NCBI GenBank assembly: GCA_902806215.1
Contig: CADCVT010000257.1
Span: forward strand, 1-13,838
Direction: 5' to 3'
DNA from: an uncultured Solirubrobacteraceae bacterium
GTDB taxonomy: Bacteria > Actinomycetota > Thermoleophilia > Solirubrobacterales > Solirubrobacteraceae
DNA length: 13,838 nt
In this document: piece by piece, positions 1-8,093 of the stretch
Layout of the letters: every line of letters starts with the position of its first letter
How positions within the stretch are numbered: position 1 is the first letter of the stretch
The notes under the pieces: generated by a model
Seen by the model: the letters and a program-made list of their open reading frames with translations, nothing else
Told to the model about the DNA's origin: nothing
The model's database searches: none
Translations under genes and position numbers: made by a program

Positions 1-1
1 C

Positions 2-442
2 TACCGCGTGCACGCCGTCGACGGCGCCGGCAACCGGACGGCGTCGGCTCCGGTCAGCGCCGACGTCCCGCCGCCCCCGCCGCGCCCCGAGCCCACGCCG
101 GCCGAGCCCCAGGCGCCCGACGCGCCCACCAACACGCAGAGGCCCGAGCTCTCCCCGCCGGTCCCGTCGCTCTCGCCCGACCGGACCCGTCCGACCCTCA
201 CGCTCACCGCGCGCCGCCTCGGCCGCGACCGCCGCCTGCCCGTGCGCGTCGCCGACGACCGCCAGGGCGTCCGCGTCGCGATCCGGCTCGACGGGCGCCC
301 CGCCGGACGGTCGATCCGCACCCGGCTGCCGAGCCGCGTACTGCGTGGGCGCCACCGCGTCGAGGTCGTCGCCACCGACCGCGCTGGCAACGCGCGGACC
401 CTGCGCCTCGTCCTGCGCAACGGGCGCCTCTCCTCCACGTAG
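2..442 (+). CDS. C-terminal part of a secreted/surface protein with FN3-like and Ig-like domains (5' end outside window)
   Basis: The reading frame enters from the left edge and ends at TAG 440-442, giving 146 visible residues. The first ~18 residues (YRVHAVDGAGNRTASAP) look like the last strands of a fibronectin type III or related beta-sandwich domain. A proline-rich linker of about 45 residues follows, then a basic C-terminal beta-rich domain of about 80 residues ending in VVATDRAGNARTLRLVLRNG, a pattern typical of bacterial Ig-like modules in extracellular proteins. No catalytic motif is visible, so it is probably the binding or structural tail of an exported protein whose main domain lies upstream. 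It lies 31 bp before trpD and is not obviously related to it. A GTG at position 8 is in frame but is unlikely to be the true start, because the domain is cut there. Confidence 0.7.
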   Translation, partial: YRVHAVDGAGNRTASAPVSADVPPPPPRPEPTPAEPQAPDAPTNTQRPELSPPVPSLSPDRTRPTLTLTARRLGRDRRLPVRVADDRQGVRVAIRLDGRPAGRSIRTRLPSRVLRGRHRVEVVATDRAGNARTLRLVLRNGRLSST

Positions 443-455
443 CCGCCCGGGGCGC

Positions 456-461
456 TACCTT
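456..461 (+). promoter_or_regulatory. Putative -10 box (TACCTT) of trpD
   Basis: TACCTT fits the TANNNT pattern and ends 12 bases before the trpD ATG. Counting about 7 bases from the box places transcription start near 468, which leaves a leader of about 6 bases and no room for a Shine-Dalgarno site. No clear -35 box is seen. The 13 bases 456-468 are identical to those at the trpA promoter (8851-8863). Assignment is by sequence pattern only. Confidence 0.5.
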
Positions 462-473
462 GCGCGCCTCTGC

Positions 474-1496
474 ATGCCCAACCCCGTCCTCACGAAGGCC
501 ATCGACCGGCTCGCCCAGCGCGAGGACCTGAGCGTCGAGGAGGCCGAAGAGGTCCTCACCGAGATCATGCGCGGCGAGGCGAGCGAGACGCAGATCGCCG
601 CCGTGCTCATCGCGCTGCGGACCAAGGGGGAGACCGCCGACGAGCTCGCCGGCCTCGCGCAGGCGATGCGCCGCCTCGCCACGCCGGTGGAGACCGGCCG
701 CGACGACCTGCTCGACACCGCCGGCACGGGCGGCGGCCGCACGACGTTCAACGTCTCGACGACCGCCGCGCTCATCGCCGCCGGCGCCGGCTGCGCGGTG
801 GCCAAGCACGGCAACCGCAGCGCGACCGGCCTGTCCGGCAGCGCCGATCTCCTCGAAGCGCTCGGCGCGCGGCTCGACATCACGCCGCAGCAGGTCGTCC
901 GCTGCATCGACGAGGCCGGCTTCGGCTTCATGTTCGCGCCGGCGCACCACGGCGCCACGCGCTTCGTCGTGCCGGTGCGCAAGGAGCTCGCCGTCCGCAC
1001 GATCTTCAACTTCCTCGGACCGCTCACGAACCCGGCCGGTGCAACGCGGCAGCTCATCGGCGTCTCGGACGCCGGGATGCTCGACACGATGGCCGAGGCG
1101 CTGTCGCGGCTTGGCGCCGTCCGAGCGTTGGTAGTGTCCTCGGAGGATGGTCTCGACGAGCTGTCGACGTCCGCGCCGACGCGGGTCGTGGAAGTGAACG
1201 GCCGGCAGATCGACCGGTACACGGTGAGCCCCGGCGACTGCGGTCTGCCGGAGGCGCCGCCCGACGCCGTGAGCGGCGGCCATCCCGAGGACAACGCCCG
1301 CGTGACGCGCGCCATCCTGGCGGGGGAGACCGGCCCAGCACGCGACCTGGCGGTTCTCAACGCCGGAGCGGCGATCTATGCGGCCGGTGCCGCGGATTCC
1401 ATCCCCGACGGGGTACGCCGTGCCCAGGAGGCCGTCGACGACGGCCGGACAGCCAGGACCTTGGACACGTACATCAAACTCAGCAGGACCGCATGA
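474..1496 (+). CDS. trpD: Anthranilate phosphoribosyltransferase
   Basis: TrpD transfers the phosphoribosyl group of PRPP to anthranilate, the second committed step of tryptophan synthesis, in the cytoplasm. The 340-residue product has the family's usual length. An N-terminal helical domain (about 1-70) is followed by the nucleoside phosphorylase-like domain: DTAGTGGG at 81-88 (PRPP glycine loop), FNVST at 92-96, KHGNRS at 111-116, FNFLGPLTNP at 178-187 and EDGLDELST at 224-232 (Mg-binding acidic pair). The loop reads GTGGG rather than the common GTGGD and is one residue shorter before the NVST stretch; this may be a lineage variant. ATG 474 was chosen because it starts a normal TrpD N-terminus and follows a promoter-like box; an upstream in-frame start at 345 would overlap the preceding gene. 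The TGA overlaps the trpC ATG (ATGA), so the two are probably translationally coupled. Confidence 0.96.
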   Translation: MPNPVLTKAIDRLAQREDLSVEEAEEVLTEIMRGEASETQIAAVLIALRTKGETADELAGLAQAMRRLATPVETGRDDLLDTAGTGGGRTTFNVSTTAALIAAGAGCAVAKHGNRSATGLSGSADLLEALGARLDITPQQVVRCIDEAGFGFMFAPAHHGATRFVVPVRKELAVRTIFNFLGPLTNPAGATRQLIGVSDAGMLDTMAEALSRLGAVRALVVSSEDGLDELSTSAPTRVVEVNGRQIDRYTVSPGDCGLPEAPPDAVSGGHPEDNARVTRAILAGETGPARDLAVLNAGAAIYAAGAADSIPDGVRRAQEAVDDGRTARTLDTYIKLSRTA

Positions 1497-2296
1497 CCGT
1501 GCTCGACCAGATCGTCGACGCCACCCGCGACACCGTCCGGCGGCGTCAGCGCGAGGTCTCCCTGCGCGACCTCGAGCAGCGCCTGCAGGCGCGCGACGAC
1601 GACCGCCCGTTCTCCGAGGCGCTCACCCGCCCCGGCGTCTCGGTCATCGCCGAGCACAAGCGCCGCTCGCCGTCGGCGGGCGAGATCCGCGCCGGCGCCA
1701 CCGTCACCGACATCGTCACCGCGTACGAGCGGGGCGGCGCGGCCGCGCTGTCGATTCTCACCGAGGAGAGCTTCTTCGGCGGCTCGTCGCGCGACCTCGA
1801 GCAGGCGCGCGGCGCCTCGCGGCTGCCGATCCTGCGCAAGGACTTCATCGTCGAGCCCTACCAGGTGTACGAGTCCGCGGTCCTCGGCGCCGACGCGATC
1901 CTGCTCATCGTCGCCGCGCTCGGCGGGCGTGACCTCGTCGAGCTGCACCGCGAGGCGCGGGCGCTCGACCTCGACGTCCTCGTCGAGGTGCATGAACCCG
2001 ACGAGCTCGCCACCGCGCTCGAGCTGCTCGACGCCGACGTCATCGGCATCAACAACCGCAACCTCAGCGACTTCTCGGTCGACGTCGAGCGCACGTACGA
2101 GCTGCTCTCCGACGTGCCCGCGGGCAAGACCGTCGTGTCGGAGTCGGGCTTCCACTCGCGCGAGCAGCTCGAGGAGCTCGAGCGCGTCGGCGTCGACGCG
2201 GTGCTCGTCGGAGAATCACTCATGCGCGCCCCCGATCCCGAGGAGGCGTGCCGCGCGCTGACCGGCTGGAACTTCGAGGCCGAAGAGGTCCGATGA
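1493..2296 (+). CDS. trpC: Indole-3-glycerol phosphate synthase
   Basis: TrpC closes the indole ring: it converts CdRP (carboxyphenylamino-deoxyribulose phosphate) to indole-3-glycerol phosphate with loss of CO2 and water. The 267-residue protein is a single (beta/alpha)8 barrel of normal length, not fused to TrpF. Visible motifs are IAEHKRRSPS at 52-61 (Glu54 and Lys56 of the active site), LRKDFIVEPYQVYE at 114-127 (catalytic Lys116), LVEVH at 163-167 (Glu165), GINNRNL at 185-191, SESGF at 216-220 and LVGESLMR at 238-245 (phosphate-binding end). The start overlaps the trpD stop and the TGA overlaps the next gene's ATG, both as ATGA, so it is the centre of a tightly coupled operon. One of the most certain calls in the window. 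Confidence 0.97.
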   Translation: MTVLDQIVDATRDTVRRRQREVSLRDLEQRLQARDDDRPFSEALTRPGVSVIAEHKRRSPSAGEIRAGATVTDIVTAYERGGAAALSILTEESFFGGSSRDLEQARGASRLPILRKDFIVEPYQVYESAVLGADAILLIVAALGGRDLVELHREARALDLDVLVEVHEPDELATALELLDADVIGINNRNLSDFSVDVERTYELLSDVPAGKTVVSESGFHSREQLEELERVGVDAVLVGESLMRAPDPEEACRALTGWNFEAEEVR

Positions 2297-3405
2297 GGAC
2301 AGCCGTGGTGGCTGTGCTCTGCGCCGTTCTCGGCGGAGCCGCGGGAGCGGGCGTCGTGCTCGCCGTCGACGACGACGGGGGCGAGGGGGAGACGAAGACG
2401 ACGGTGGTGCGGCAGGCGCCCCTCGACGACCGCGCCGAGGGCGGCGACGGCGAGAGCCTCACCCCGGCCGCGATCTACGACCGCGACGCCCCGGGCGTCG
2501 TGTTCATCCTGGCCGAGGTCGTGCAGGAGAGCACGTCGCCGTTCGACATCGGGCCGCAGCAGCGCGGGCAGTCGACCGGGACCGGGTTCGTCATCGACCG
2601 CAAGGGCAGCATCCTCACGAACGCCCACGTCGTCGAGGGCGCCCAGCGCGTGCGGGTGCAGTTCGCCGACGACAAGATCGCCGAGGCCGAGGTCAAGGGC
2701 CGGGACCGCTCCTCGGACCTCGCGCTGCTGACCGTCGACCCGAAGGAGCTCGAGCTCAAGCCGCTCGAGCTGGGCACCTCCAAGGACGTGCAGGTCGGCG
2801 ACCCGACCGTCGCCATCGGCAACCCGTTCGGCCTGAGCCGGACGCTGACCACCGGCGTCATCTCGGCCAAGCAGCGCCAGATCGACGCGCCCGACGGCTT
2901 CAAGATCCGTGACGTCCTCCAGACCGACGCGGCGATCAACCCCGGCAACTCCGGCGGGCCGCTCATCGACGCCTCGGGCAAGGTGATCGGCGTGAACTCG
3001 GCGATCCGCACCGAGGGCGGCGGGAGCGTCGGCATCGGCTTCGCGGTCCCCATCGACACCGCCAAGCGGATCCTCCCCGACCTGCGCAGCAAGGGCCGCG
3101 TCGAGCGCGCCTACCTCGGCGTGACGAGCGCGACGGTCTCGCCGGCGGACAACCTGCGGGTCGACAGGGGCGCGTTCGTCGACGGCGTCGAGCCGTCCGG
3201 ACCGGCCGAGGAGGGCGGCCTGCGGCCCGGCGACATCGTGGTGCGCATCGACGGCGAGGAGGTCGCGTCGTCCGACGACGTCAGCGCGATCGTCGACGCC
3301 AAGCGCCCGGGCGACCGCGTGAAGATCGAGGTGATCCGCGAGGGCGACCGCGAGACGCTCGACGTCGAGCTCGGCAAGCGTCCCGAGCAGCTCGTCGGCG
3401 GGTAG
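2293..3405 (+). CDS. htrA: Membrane-anchored HtrA/DegP-type serine protease with one PDZ domain
   Basis: This 370-residue protein has an N-terminal hydrophobic segment (about 3-24), read as an uncleaved membrane anchor or signal peptide, then an acidic linker. A trypsin-like domain follows with His112 in TNAHVVEG, Asp142 in SSDLALL and Ser220 in GNSGGPL, so the triad is intact. A single PDZ domain covers about 273-362 (YLGV start, then GLRPGDIVVRIDGEEV). The HtrA family degrades or chaperones misfolded exported proteins outside the membrane. ATG 2293 overlaps the trpC stop as ATGA and gives the anchor a proper start; a longer in-frame start at 2248 would lie inside trpC. There is no obvious biochemical reason for a protease between trpC and trpF, so its expression seems tied to tryptophan synthesis by position alone. 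The family is certain; the exact ortholog is not. Confidence 0.93.
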   Translation: MRTAVVAVLCAVLGGAAGAGVVLAVDDDGGEGETKTTVVRQAPLDDRAEGGDGESLTPAAIYDRDAPGVVFILAEVVQESTSPFDIGPQQRGQSTGTGFVIDRKGSILTNAHVVEGAQRVRVQFADDKIAEAEVKGRDRSSDLALLTVDPKELELKPLELGTSKDVQVGDPTVAIGNPFGLSRTLTTGVISAKQRQIDAPDGFKIRDVLQTDAAINPGNSGGPLIDASGKVIGVNSAIRTEGGGSVGIGFAVPIDTAKRILPDLRSKGRVERAYLGVTSATVSPADNLRVDRGAFVDGVEPSGPAEEGGLRPGDIVVRIDGEEVASSDDVSAIVDAKRPGDRVKIEVIREGDRETLDVELGKRPEQLVGG

Positions 3406-3419
3406 CGCCCGGCTGCGGC

Positions 3420-3425
3420 TACCGT
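3420..3425 (+). promoter_or_regulatory. Putative -10 box (TACCGT) of trpF
   Basis: TACCGT lies 7 bases before the GTG at 3433 and 14 bases after the htrA stop. The spacing predicts transcription starting at or one base before the GTG, i.e. a leaderless trpF-trpB message in addition to read-through from trpD. It also favours GTG 3433 over GTG 3424, because 3424 lies inside the box. No Shine-Dalgarno sequence is present. Confidence 0.5.
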
Positions 3426-3432
3426 GGCCGGT

Positions 3433-4106
3433 GTGGACACGAAGGTCAAGTTCTGCGGGATCACGTCGCTCGAGGACGCCGAGCTGTGCGTCGAGCACGG
3501 CGCCTGGGCGCTCGGGCTGATCTTCGTCCCCAGCTCGTCGCGCCGCGTCAAGCAGGCCGAGGCCGCCCGGATCGCCGGCGCCATGCAGCGCCGCGTCGAG
3601 CTCGCCGGCGTCTTCCAGAACTCCTCGCTCGACCACGTGGTCCAGACCGCCGAGCAGTTCGGGCTCACGCTCGTCCAGCTGCACGGCGACGAGGGGCCGA
3701 GCTTCTGCGCCGAGGTCGCGCGCCGGACCGGCGCCCGGATCGTCAAGGCCGCGCGGATCGCGCACCGCTCCGACGCCGTCGCGCTCAGCGCGTTCCGCAC
3801 CGACTTCCACCTGATGGACGGGCGCGGTGGCGGCGAGACGTTCGAGTGGTCGCTCGTGCGCGCGCGCCGCGGCAAGTGGGCGCCGCTGATCGTCGCCGGG
3901 GGCCTGACCCCCGAGAACGTCGTCGCCGCGATCGAGGCGACCGAGCCGTTCGCGGTCGACGTCGCGTCGGGCATCGAGCAGGCCGGGTCGCACCCGCCGG
4001 TCAAGGATCCCGAGAAGGTCGCCGCGTTCGCCGCGGCGGTCGCCAGCACGCACGCCGTGGAAGAGCCCTTCGAGGAAGACGCCGTCGAGGAAGAGGTCGC
4101 CCCGTC

Positions 4107-4110
<4 letters not shown>
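3433..4110 (+). CDS. trpF: Phosphoribosylanthranilate isomerase
   Basis: TrpF isomerises phosphoribosylanthranilate to CdRP, the substrate of TrpC. The 225-residue single-domain barrel starts with VKFCGIT (5-11, catalytic cysteine). It continues with GLIFVPSSSRRV, LVQLHGDE (putative substrate strand), an Asp in LMDGRGGGETFEW (the usual general acid region), VAGGLTPENV and VDVASGIE (phosphate-binding end). GTG 3433 is preferred because KFCGIT normally begins about five residues from the N-terminus and a -10-like box ends seven bases upstream; GTG 3424 would add three residues. The last ~20 residues form an acidic tail (EEPFEEDAVEEEVAPS) beyond the barrel. It follows htrA by 27 bp, and its TGA overlaps the trpB ATG as ATGA, which implies coupled translation with trpB. 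Confidence 0.95.
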
Positions 4111-5303
<1,193 letters not shown>

Positions 5304-5307
5304 GTGG

Positions 5308-5331
5308 TGTAGTTCCTCGGCACGTTGTTCA
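5308..5331 (+). repeat. Left terminal inverted repeat of the IS
   Basis: This 24-bp end starts TGTAG and finishes GTTGTTCA. It matches the reverse complement of 6328-6351 at 18 of 24 positions: both outer five bases and the inner eight are identical, with the mismatches in the middle. This layout of a conserved tip plus a conserved inner block is usual for transposase-binding ends. Confidence 0.85.
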
Positions 5332-5332
5332 T

Positions 5333-5387
5333 CCGGTGCCCCTTGGAGGCTGGTGGTTGCGAAGCCCCAGCACCAAGGAGACACCGG
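5333..5387 (+). promoter_or_regulatory. Hairpin that would sequester the transposase Shine-Dalgarno site
   Basis: Three nested complementary arms lie just upstream of the transposase: CCGGTG 5333-5338 with CACCGG 5382-5387, CCTTGG 5341-5346 with CCAAGG 5373-5378, and GCTGG 5349-5353 with CCAGC 5367-5371, around a 13-base loop. The Shine-Dalgarno AAGGAG (5375-5380) is largely inside the middle arm, and the outer arm ends directly against the ATG at 5388. In an mRNA reading in from trpB the site would be folded away; a shorter message starting inside the left arm would leave it open. Several other IS families block read-through expression in this way; here it is inferred from base pairing only. 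Confidence 0.65.
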
Positions 5388-6356
5388 ATGAGATGTCACG
5401 CTAACGCGCGGCTCAGTCCGATCGGCCGTCGTTTGTTGGTTGATCGGGTTGAAGGTGATGGCTGGCCGATCCAGGCGGCCGCAGAAGCCGCTGGAGTGAG
5501 CTCGAGGACCGCGGCGAAATGGCTGGCCCGGTGGCGCGCCGAAGGGCCTGCTGGGCTCGTGGATCGGTCTTCGGCGCCGAGGACGGTCGCCAACAAGACC
5601 GATGCGCAAACGATCGAGTTGATCGCGTCGTTGCGCAGGTTGCGCTTCAGCGGCCCGGAGATCGCCGAGCTGCTCGAGCGGCCGCTTTCGACGGTCTCGG
5701 CGATCCTCACGCGACTGGGCATGGGCCGGCTGGGACGGCTTGGCCTTGAGCCGGCCGAGCGTTACGAGCGCGAGCGTCCGGGCGAGCTGATCCATATCGA
5801 CATCAAGAAGCTGGGCAGGATCGTCGACGGGGCAGGGCACCGAGCGACCGGCCGAAAGCACTACTTGCCGACCATGACCGATCGCGACGGCAAACGCCGC
5901 CGCACCGCCGGCTGGGAATACGTTCACGTCGCCGTCGACGACGCCACCCGCCTGGCCTACGCCGAAGTTCTCGCAGACGAGAAAGCGACAACTGCCGTCG
6001 CTTTTCTCACAAGAGCAACAGCGTTCTTCGCCCGCTACGGCATCGTCGTTGAGCGTGTGCTGACCGACAACGGCTCGGCCTACCGCTCGGCAATCCACGC
6101 GATCGCCTGCCGCACGCTCGGGCTGCGACACCTCCGCACCCGGCCCCGCCGGCCGCAGACCAACGGCAAAGCCGAACGGTTCATTCGCACCCTCCAAAAC
6201 GGCTGGGCCTACGGCGCGATCTACCGCTCAAGCCAGCAACGCACCGCGGCCCTTGACGGATGGCTCTGGCACTACAACCATCGACGCCGACACGCAGGCA
6301 TCGGCCGAGCAACACCCATCACCCGACTGAACAACCTGATTGGGACCTACAGGTAG
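5388..6356 (+). CDS. IS481-family DDE transposase
   Basis: This 322-residue transposase has an N-terminal helix-turn-helix region (about 10-62, with AAAEAAGVSSRTAAKWLARW) and an integrase-type catalytic core. The acidic triad is Asp138 (LIHIDIKKLG), Asp227 (LTDNGSAY) and Glu263 (NGKAERFIRTLQ), with 35 residues between the last two as expected, followed by YNHRRRHAGIG. It appears full length with no frameshift, so it may be active. ATG 5388 has AAGGAG at 5375-5380, a proper distance upstream; a longer in-frame reading back to 5325 runs into the terminal repeat and has no such site. The TAG stop (6354-6356) lies three bases beyond the right end of the element, so the host flank supplies termination. 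Confidence 0.93.
   Translation: MRCHANARLSPIGRRLLVDRVEGDGWPIQAAAEAAGVSSRTAAKWLARWRAEGPAGLVDRSSAPRTVANKTDAQTIELIASLRRLRFSGPEIAELLERPLSTVSAILTRLGMGRLGRLGLEPAERYERERPGELIHIDIKKLGRIVDGAGHRATGRKHYLPTMTDRDGKRRRTAGWEYVHVAVDDATRLAYAEVLADEKATTAVAFLTRATAFFARYGIVVERVLTDNGSAYRSAIHAIACRTLGLRHLRTRPRRPQTNGKAERFIRTLQNGWAYGAIYRSSQQRTAALDGWLWHYNHRRRHAGIGRATPITRLNNLIGTYR
6328..6351 (-). repeat. Right terminal inverted repeat of the IS
   Basis: Read on the - strand it begins TGTAGGTCCC and ends GTTGTTCA, matching the left end at 18 of 24 positions. It also contains the last transposase codons on the + strand and the stop codon of the delta-60 repeat gene on the - strand. Confidence 0.85.
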
Positions 6357-8035
6357 GGCGCTGGCGTCGCGGTCAGCGTCGCGCGGACCGGCGTCCGGCC
6401 GTCCTTGCGCACCGCGCCGAAGATCCGCCGGCCGGTGACCGTCAGCGGCACCCGCAGCGTCGCGCCGGTGCCGCCGCTGATCGTGAAACGCAACGACGCC
6501 ACGAGCACCCGCTTGCTCCGGCGCACGGCATGAACCTTGAGCTCGCCGCGGCCCCGTGACCCCGGCGCCCAGCCGACGCGGAACCGCAGCGCACCGCGCA
6601 CGGGCCGCCTCCCGATCAGCTGGACCTTCAGCCCGCTCATCCGTCCGGCGATCCGCACCGGGATCCCGCTCGTCGAGGAGGCGGAGCCCCCGACGCTGCC
6701 CCTCGACGACGACGACGACGAGCCAGAGCCTGAGCCCGAGTTCGTGGCGCCGGTCCCGGTCCCGGTCGGGGGTTGCTGCAGCGGCGGCGTCGAGCTCCCG
6801 AGGAAGCGCACGAAGGTCCAGCTTCCCGACGGCGAGCCCGTCGCGCCGCCGGCGGCCACGATGCGGCCGCGCGCGTCGGTGATGGCGTGAGCCGCGGTGC
6901 TCTGCTCGCCAGGCAGGTCGACGTGCGTGATGCCGTCGGAGCTGAACGACCTGTCGGGGGAGCCGTCGTCGAGCAGCCGAGCGACGGTGAGCTCGTTCGT
7001 CGCGTCGCGGCCGCCCAGCACGATCCCGCCGTCCGGCGCCAGGTCGAGGCTCTCCAGCCCGTCGGCACGGTCGTCGGTGGTCTTCGTGGCGGCGTTCACC
7101 GAGCCGTCGCCGTCGCCGAAACTCGTGTCCGGGCTCCCGTCCTCGTCGAACGCCCCGACCCACCAGTGCTCTCCGGTCCTGTCGCCCGCGACGAGCAGCC
7201 GCCCGTCGGGCCGGCGCGCGAGCCCGCGCACGTTGTAGTTGCGGGTGTCGTCGATGACGAAGCCCCCGTCGCCGAACGCCGGATCGAGCGTCCCGTCCGG
7301 CTTGTAGCGCGCGATGAGGAGCCGGGTCTGCTCGTACGAGTGCGAGCGGCCGGCGACCACGATGTCGCCGTCGGGCTCGATGAGGACCGCTTGGAAGACC
7401 TCGTTCTGCGCGGGCGGCGCGAAGCGCGGCGCCTCGATGACCCCGTCTCCCGCGAACGACGGGTCAGGTGTCCCGTCGGGCAGCAGGCGCACGAGCAGCG
7501 CGGCGGTGAACCGGTGGTTCGCCTCACCCGCCACGAGCACCCTGCCGTCCGGGTAGAGCGCGACGTCGCGAGCCGCGTAGGACCCCGTGGCTGCCCCGTC
7601 GCCTCCGCCGAAGCTCGCCATCGGAGAGCCGTCGGCGTTGTGCCGTGTCGCCAACCACGAGCCGCGGTTCTCGCCGCCGGCCCACATGCCGCCGAGCGCG
7701 AAGGTGCCGTCGGGCAGTGCAGAGATCGACTTGGCGGACGCGAATCCGCCGAACGAGCTCGTGAACACGCCACCGGTGCCGAAGCTGGCCTCGGGCGTCC
7801 CGTCCGCGCGCAGGCGCACGGCGGCGGCGGTATTGCTGGGTCCGGTGCCCGCCGCAAGCAGCGAGCCGTCCGGAAGCGCGGCGAGCTCGGCCACGCCCCC
7901 GGACTCGCCCACCTGCACGCTCGCGATGCCGTCGCCGTCGAAGGAGGGGTCGAGATCGGCCGGCGCGGCGGCCGCCACGGCCGGGCCGAGGGCGAGAAGC
8001 GCGCACGCGCCCGCGAGGAGGCTCCGGGGGTCCAT
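6347..8035 (-). CDS. Secreted delta-60 repeat (beta-propeller-like) protein, 3' end altered by the IS
   Basis: The 562-residue product starts with a signal peptide (about 1-24, MDPRSLLAGACALLALGPAV, Ala-rich cleavage region). Seven delta-60 type repeats follow; their hallmark (L/P)D.SFG.DG recurs near residues 28, 81, 138, 189, 250, 302 and 360, with a PDG...L.AGG strand pair between copies. Such repeats are thought to fold as propeller blades in exported proteins. A Gly/Ser linker (about 415-457) then leads to a basic beta-rich C-terminal domain (about 458-562). ATG 8035 was chosen over ATG 8053 because it gives a normal signal peptide and lies 7 bases from a TAGCGT box. The stop TAG (6349-6347) is part of the IS terminal repeat, so the natural C-terminus was probably lost or changed. 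No enzymatic function is visible. Confidence 0.85.
   Translation of the reverse strand: MDPRSLLAGACALLALGPAVAAAAPADLDPSFDGDGIASVQVGESGGVAELAALPDGSLLAAGTGPSNTAAAVRLRADGTPEASFGTGGVFTSSFGGFASAKSISALPDGTFALGGMWAGGENRGSWLATRHNADGSPMASFGGGDGAATGSYAARDVALYPDGRVLVAGEANHRFTAALLVRLLPDGTPDPSFAGDGVIEAPRFAPPAQNEVFQAVLIEPDGDIVVAGRSHSYEQTRLLIARYKPDGTLDPAFGDGGFVIDDTRNYNVRGLARRPDGRLLVAGDRTGEHWWVGAFDEDGSPDTSFGDGDGSVNAATKTTDDRADGLESLDLAPDGGIVLGGRDATNELTVARLLDDGSPDRSFSSDGITHVDLPGEQSTAAHAITDARGRIVAAGGATGSPSGSWTFVRFLGSSTPPLQQPPTGTGTGATNSGSGSGSSSSSSRGSVGGSASSTSGIPVRIAGRMSGLKVQLIGRRPVRGALRFRVGWAPGSRGRGELKVHAVRRSKRVLVASLRFTISGGTGATLRVPLTVTGRRIFGAVRKDGRTPVRATLTATPAPYL
6704..6721 (-). repeat. Six-copy CGA (TCG) triplet repeat coding for polyserine
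   Basis: Six uninterrupted CGA triplets on the + strand read as six TCG serine codons on the - strand, at about residues 439-444 of the delta-60 protein, inside its Gly/Ser linker. Copy-number change here would stay in frame and only alter linker length. Confidence 0.8.
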
Positions 8036-8042
8036 CGGCAAG

Positions 8043-8048
8043 ACGCTA
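8043..8048 (-). promoter_or_regulatory. Putative -10 box (TAGCGT) of the delta-60 gene
   Basis: On the - strand TAGCGT is followed by seven bases and then ATG 8035, placing the predicted transcription start at the start codon. No Shine-Dalgarno site is present. The box overlaps codons that would be used only if the upstream ATG 8053 were the start, which favours 8035. Confidence 0.45.
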
Positions 8049-8093
8049 GCCATCGGTCAGCGTGTTCACAACTACGTCCTGCGTCCACCCACC

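Larger units (their letters stand above)
5308..6351 (+). mobile_element. Complete IS481-family insertion sequence (1044 bp)
   Basis: The element is bounded by imperfect 24-bp inverted repeats beginning TGTAG and ending GTTGTTCA (18 of 24 positions match), and it carries one DDE transposase on the same strand as the trp genes. Size, TGT-type ends and transposase fit the IS481 family. Its coding sequence is richer in A/T and less biased at third positions than the flanking genes, which suggests recent arrival. The flanks read GGTGG on the left and GGTAG on the right: a 5-bp target duplication with one mismatch at best, so a clean duplication is not shown. The element sits between the trpB stop and the 3' end of the opposing delta-60 gene, where it leaves both reading frames largely intact. 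Confidence 0.88.

Noticed and set aside
345..473. Upstream in-frame ATG for trpD at 345
   Set aside because: It would add 43 residues overlapping the preceding gene; TrpD family N-termini start at the 474 ATG.
443..473. Possible trp attenuator or leader peptide before trpD
   Set aside because: Only 31 bases separate the genes. No Trp codons, no alternative hairpins and no T-box features are present.
3424..3432. GTG 3424 as trpF start
   Set aside because: It lies within the predicted -10 box and puts KFCGIT unusually far from the N-terminus; GTG 3433 fits better, though three extra residues cannot be excluded.
1858..4053. Very long - strand open frame opposite trpC, htrA and trpF
   Set aside because: Third-position G/C in the real genes removes stops on the other strand. 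The translation is Arg/Ala/Asp/Leu-rich with no recognisable domain, and it lies over three certain genes.
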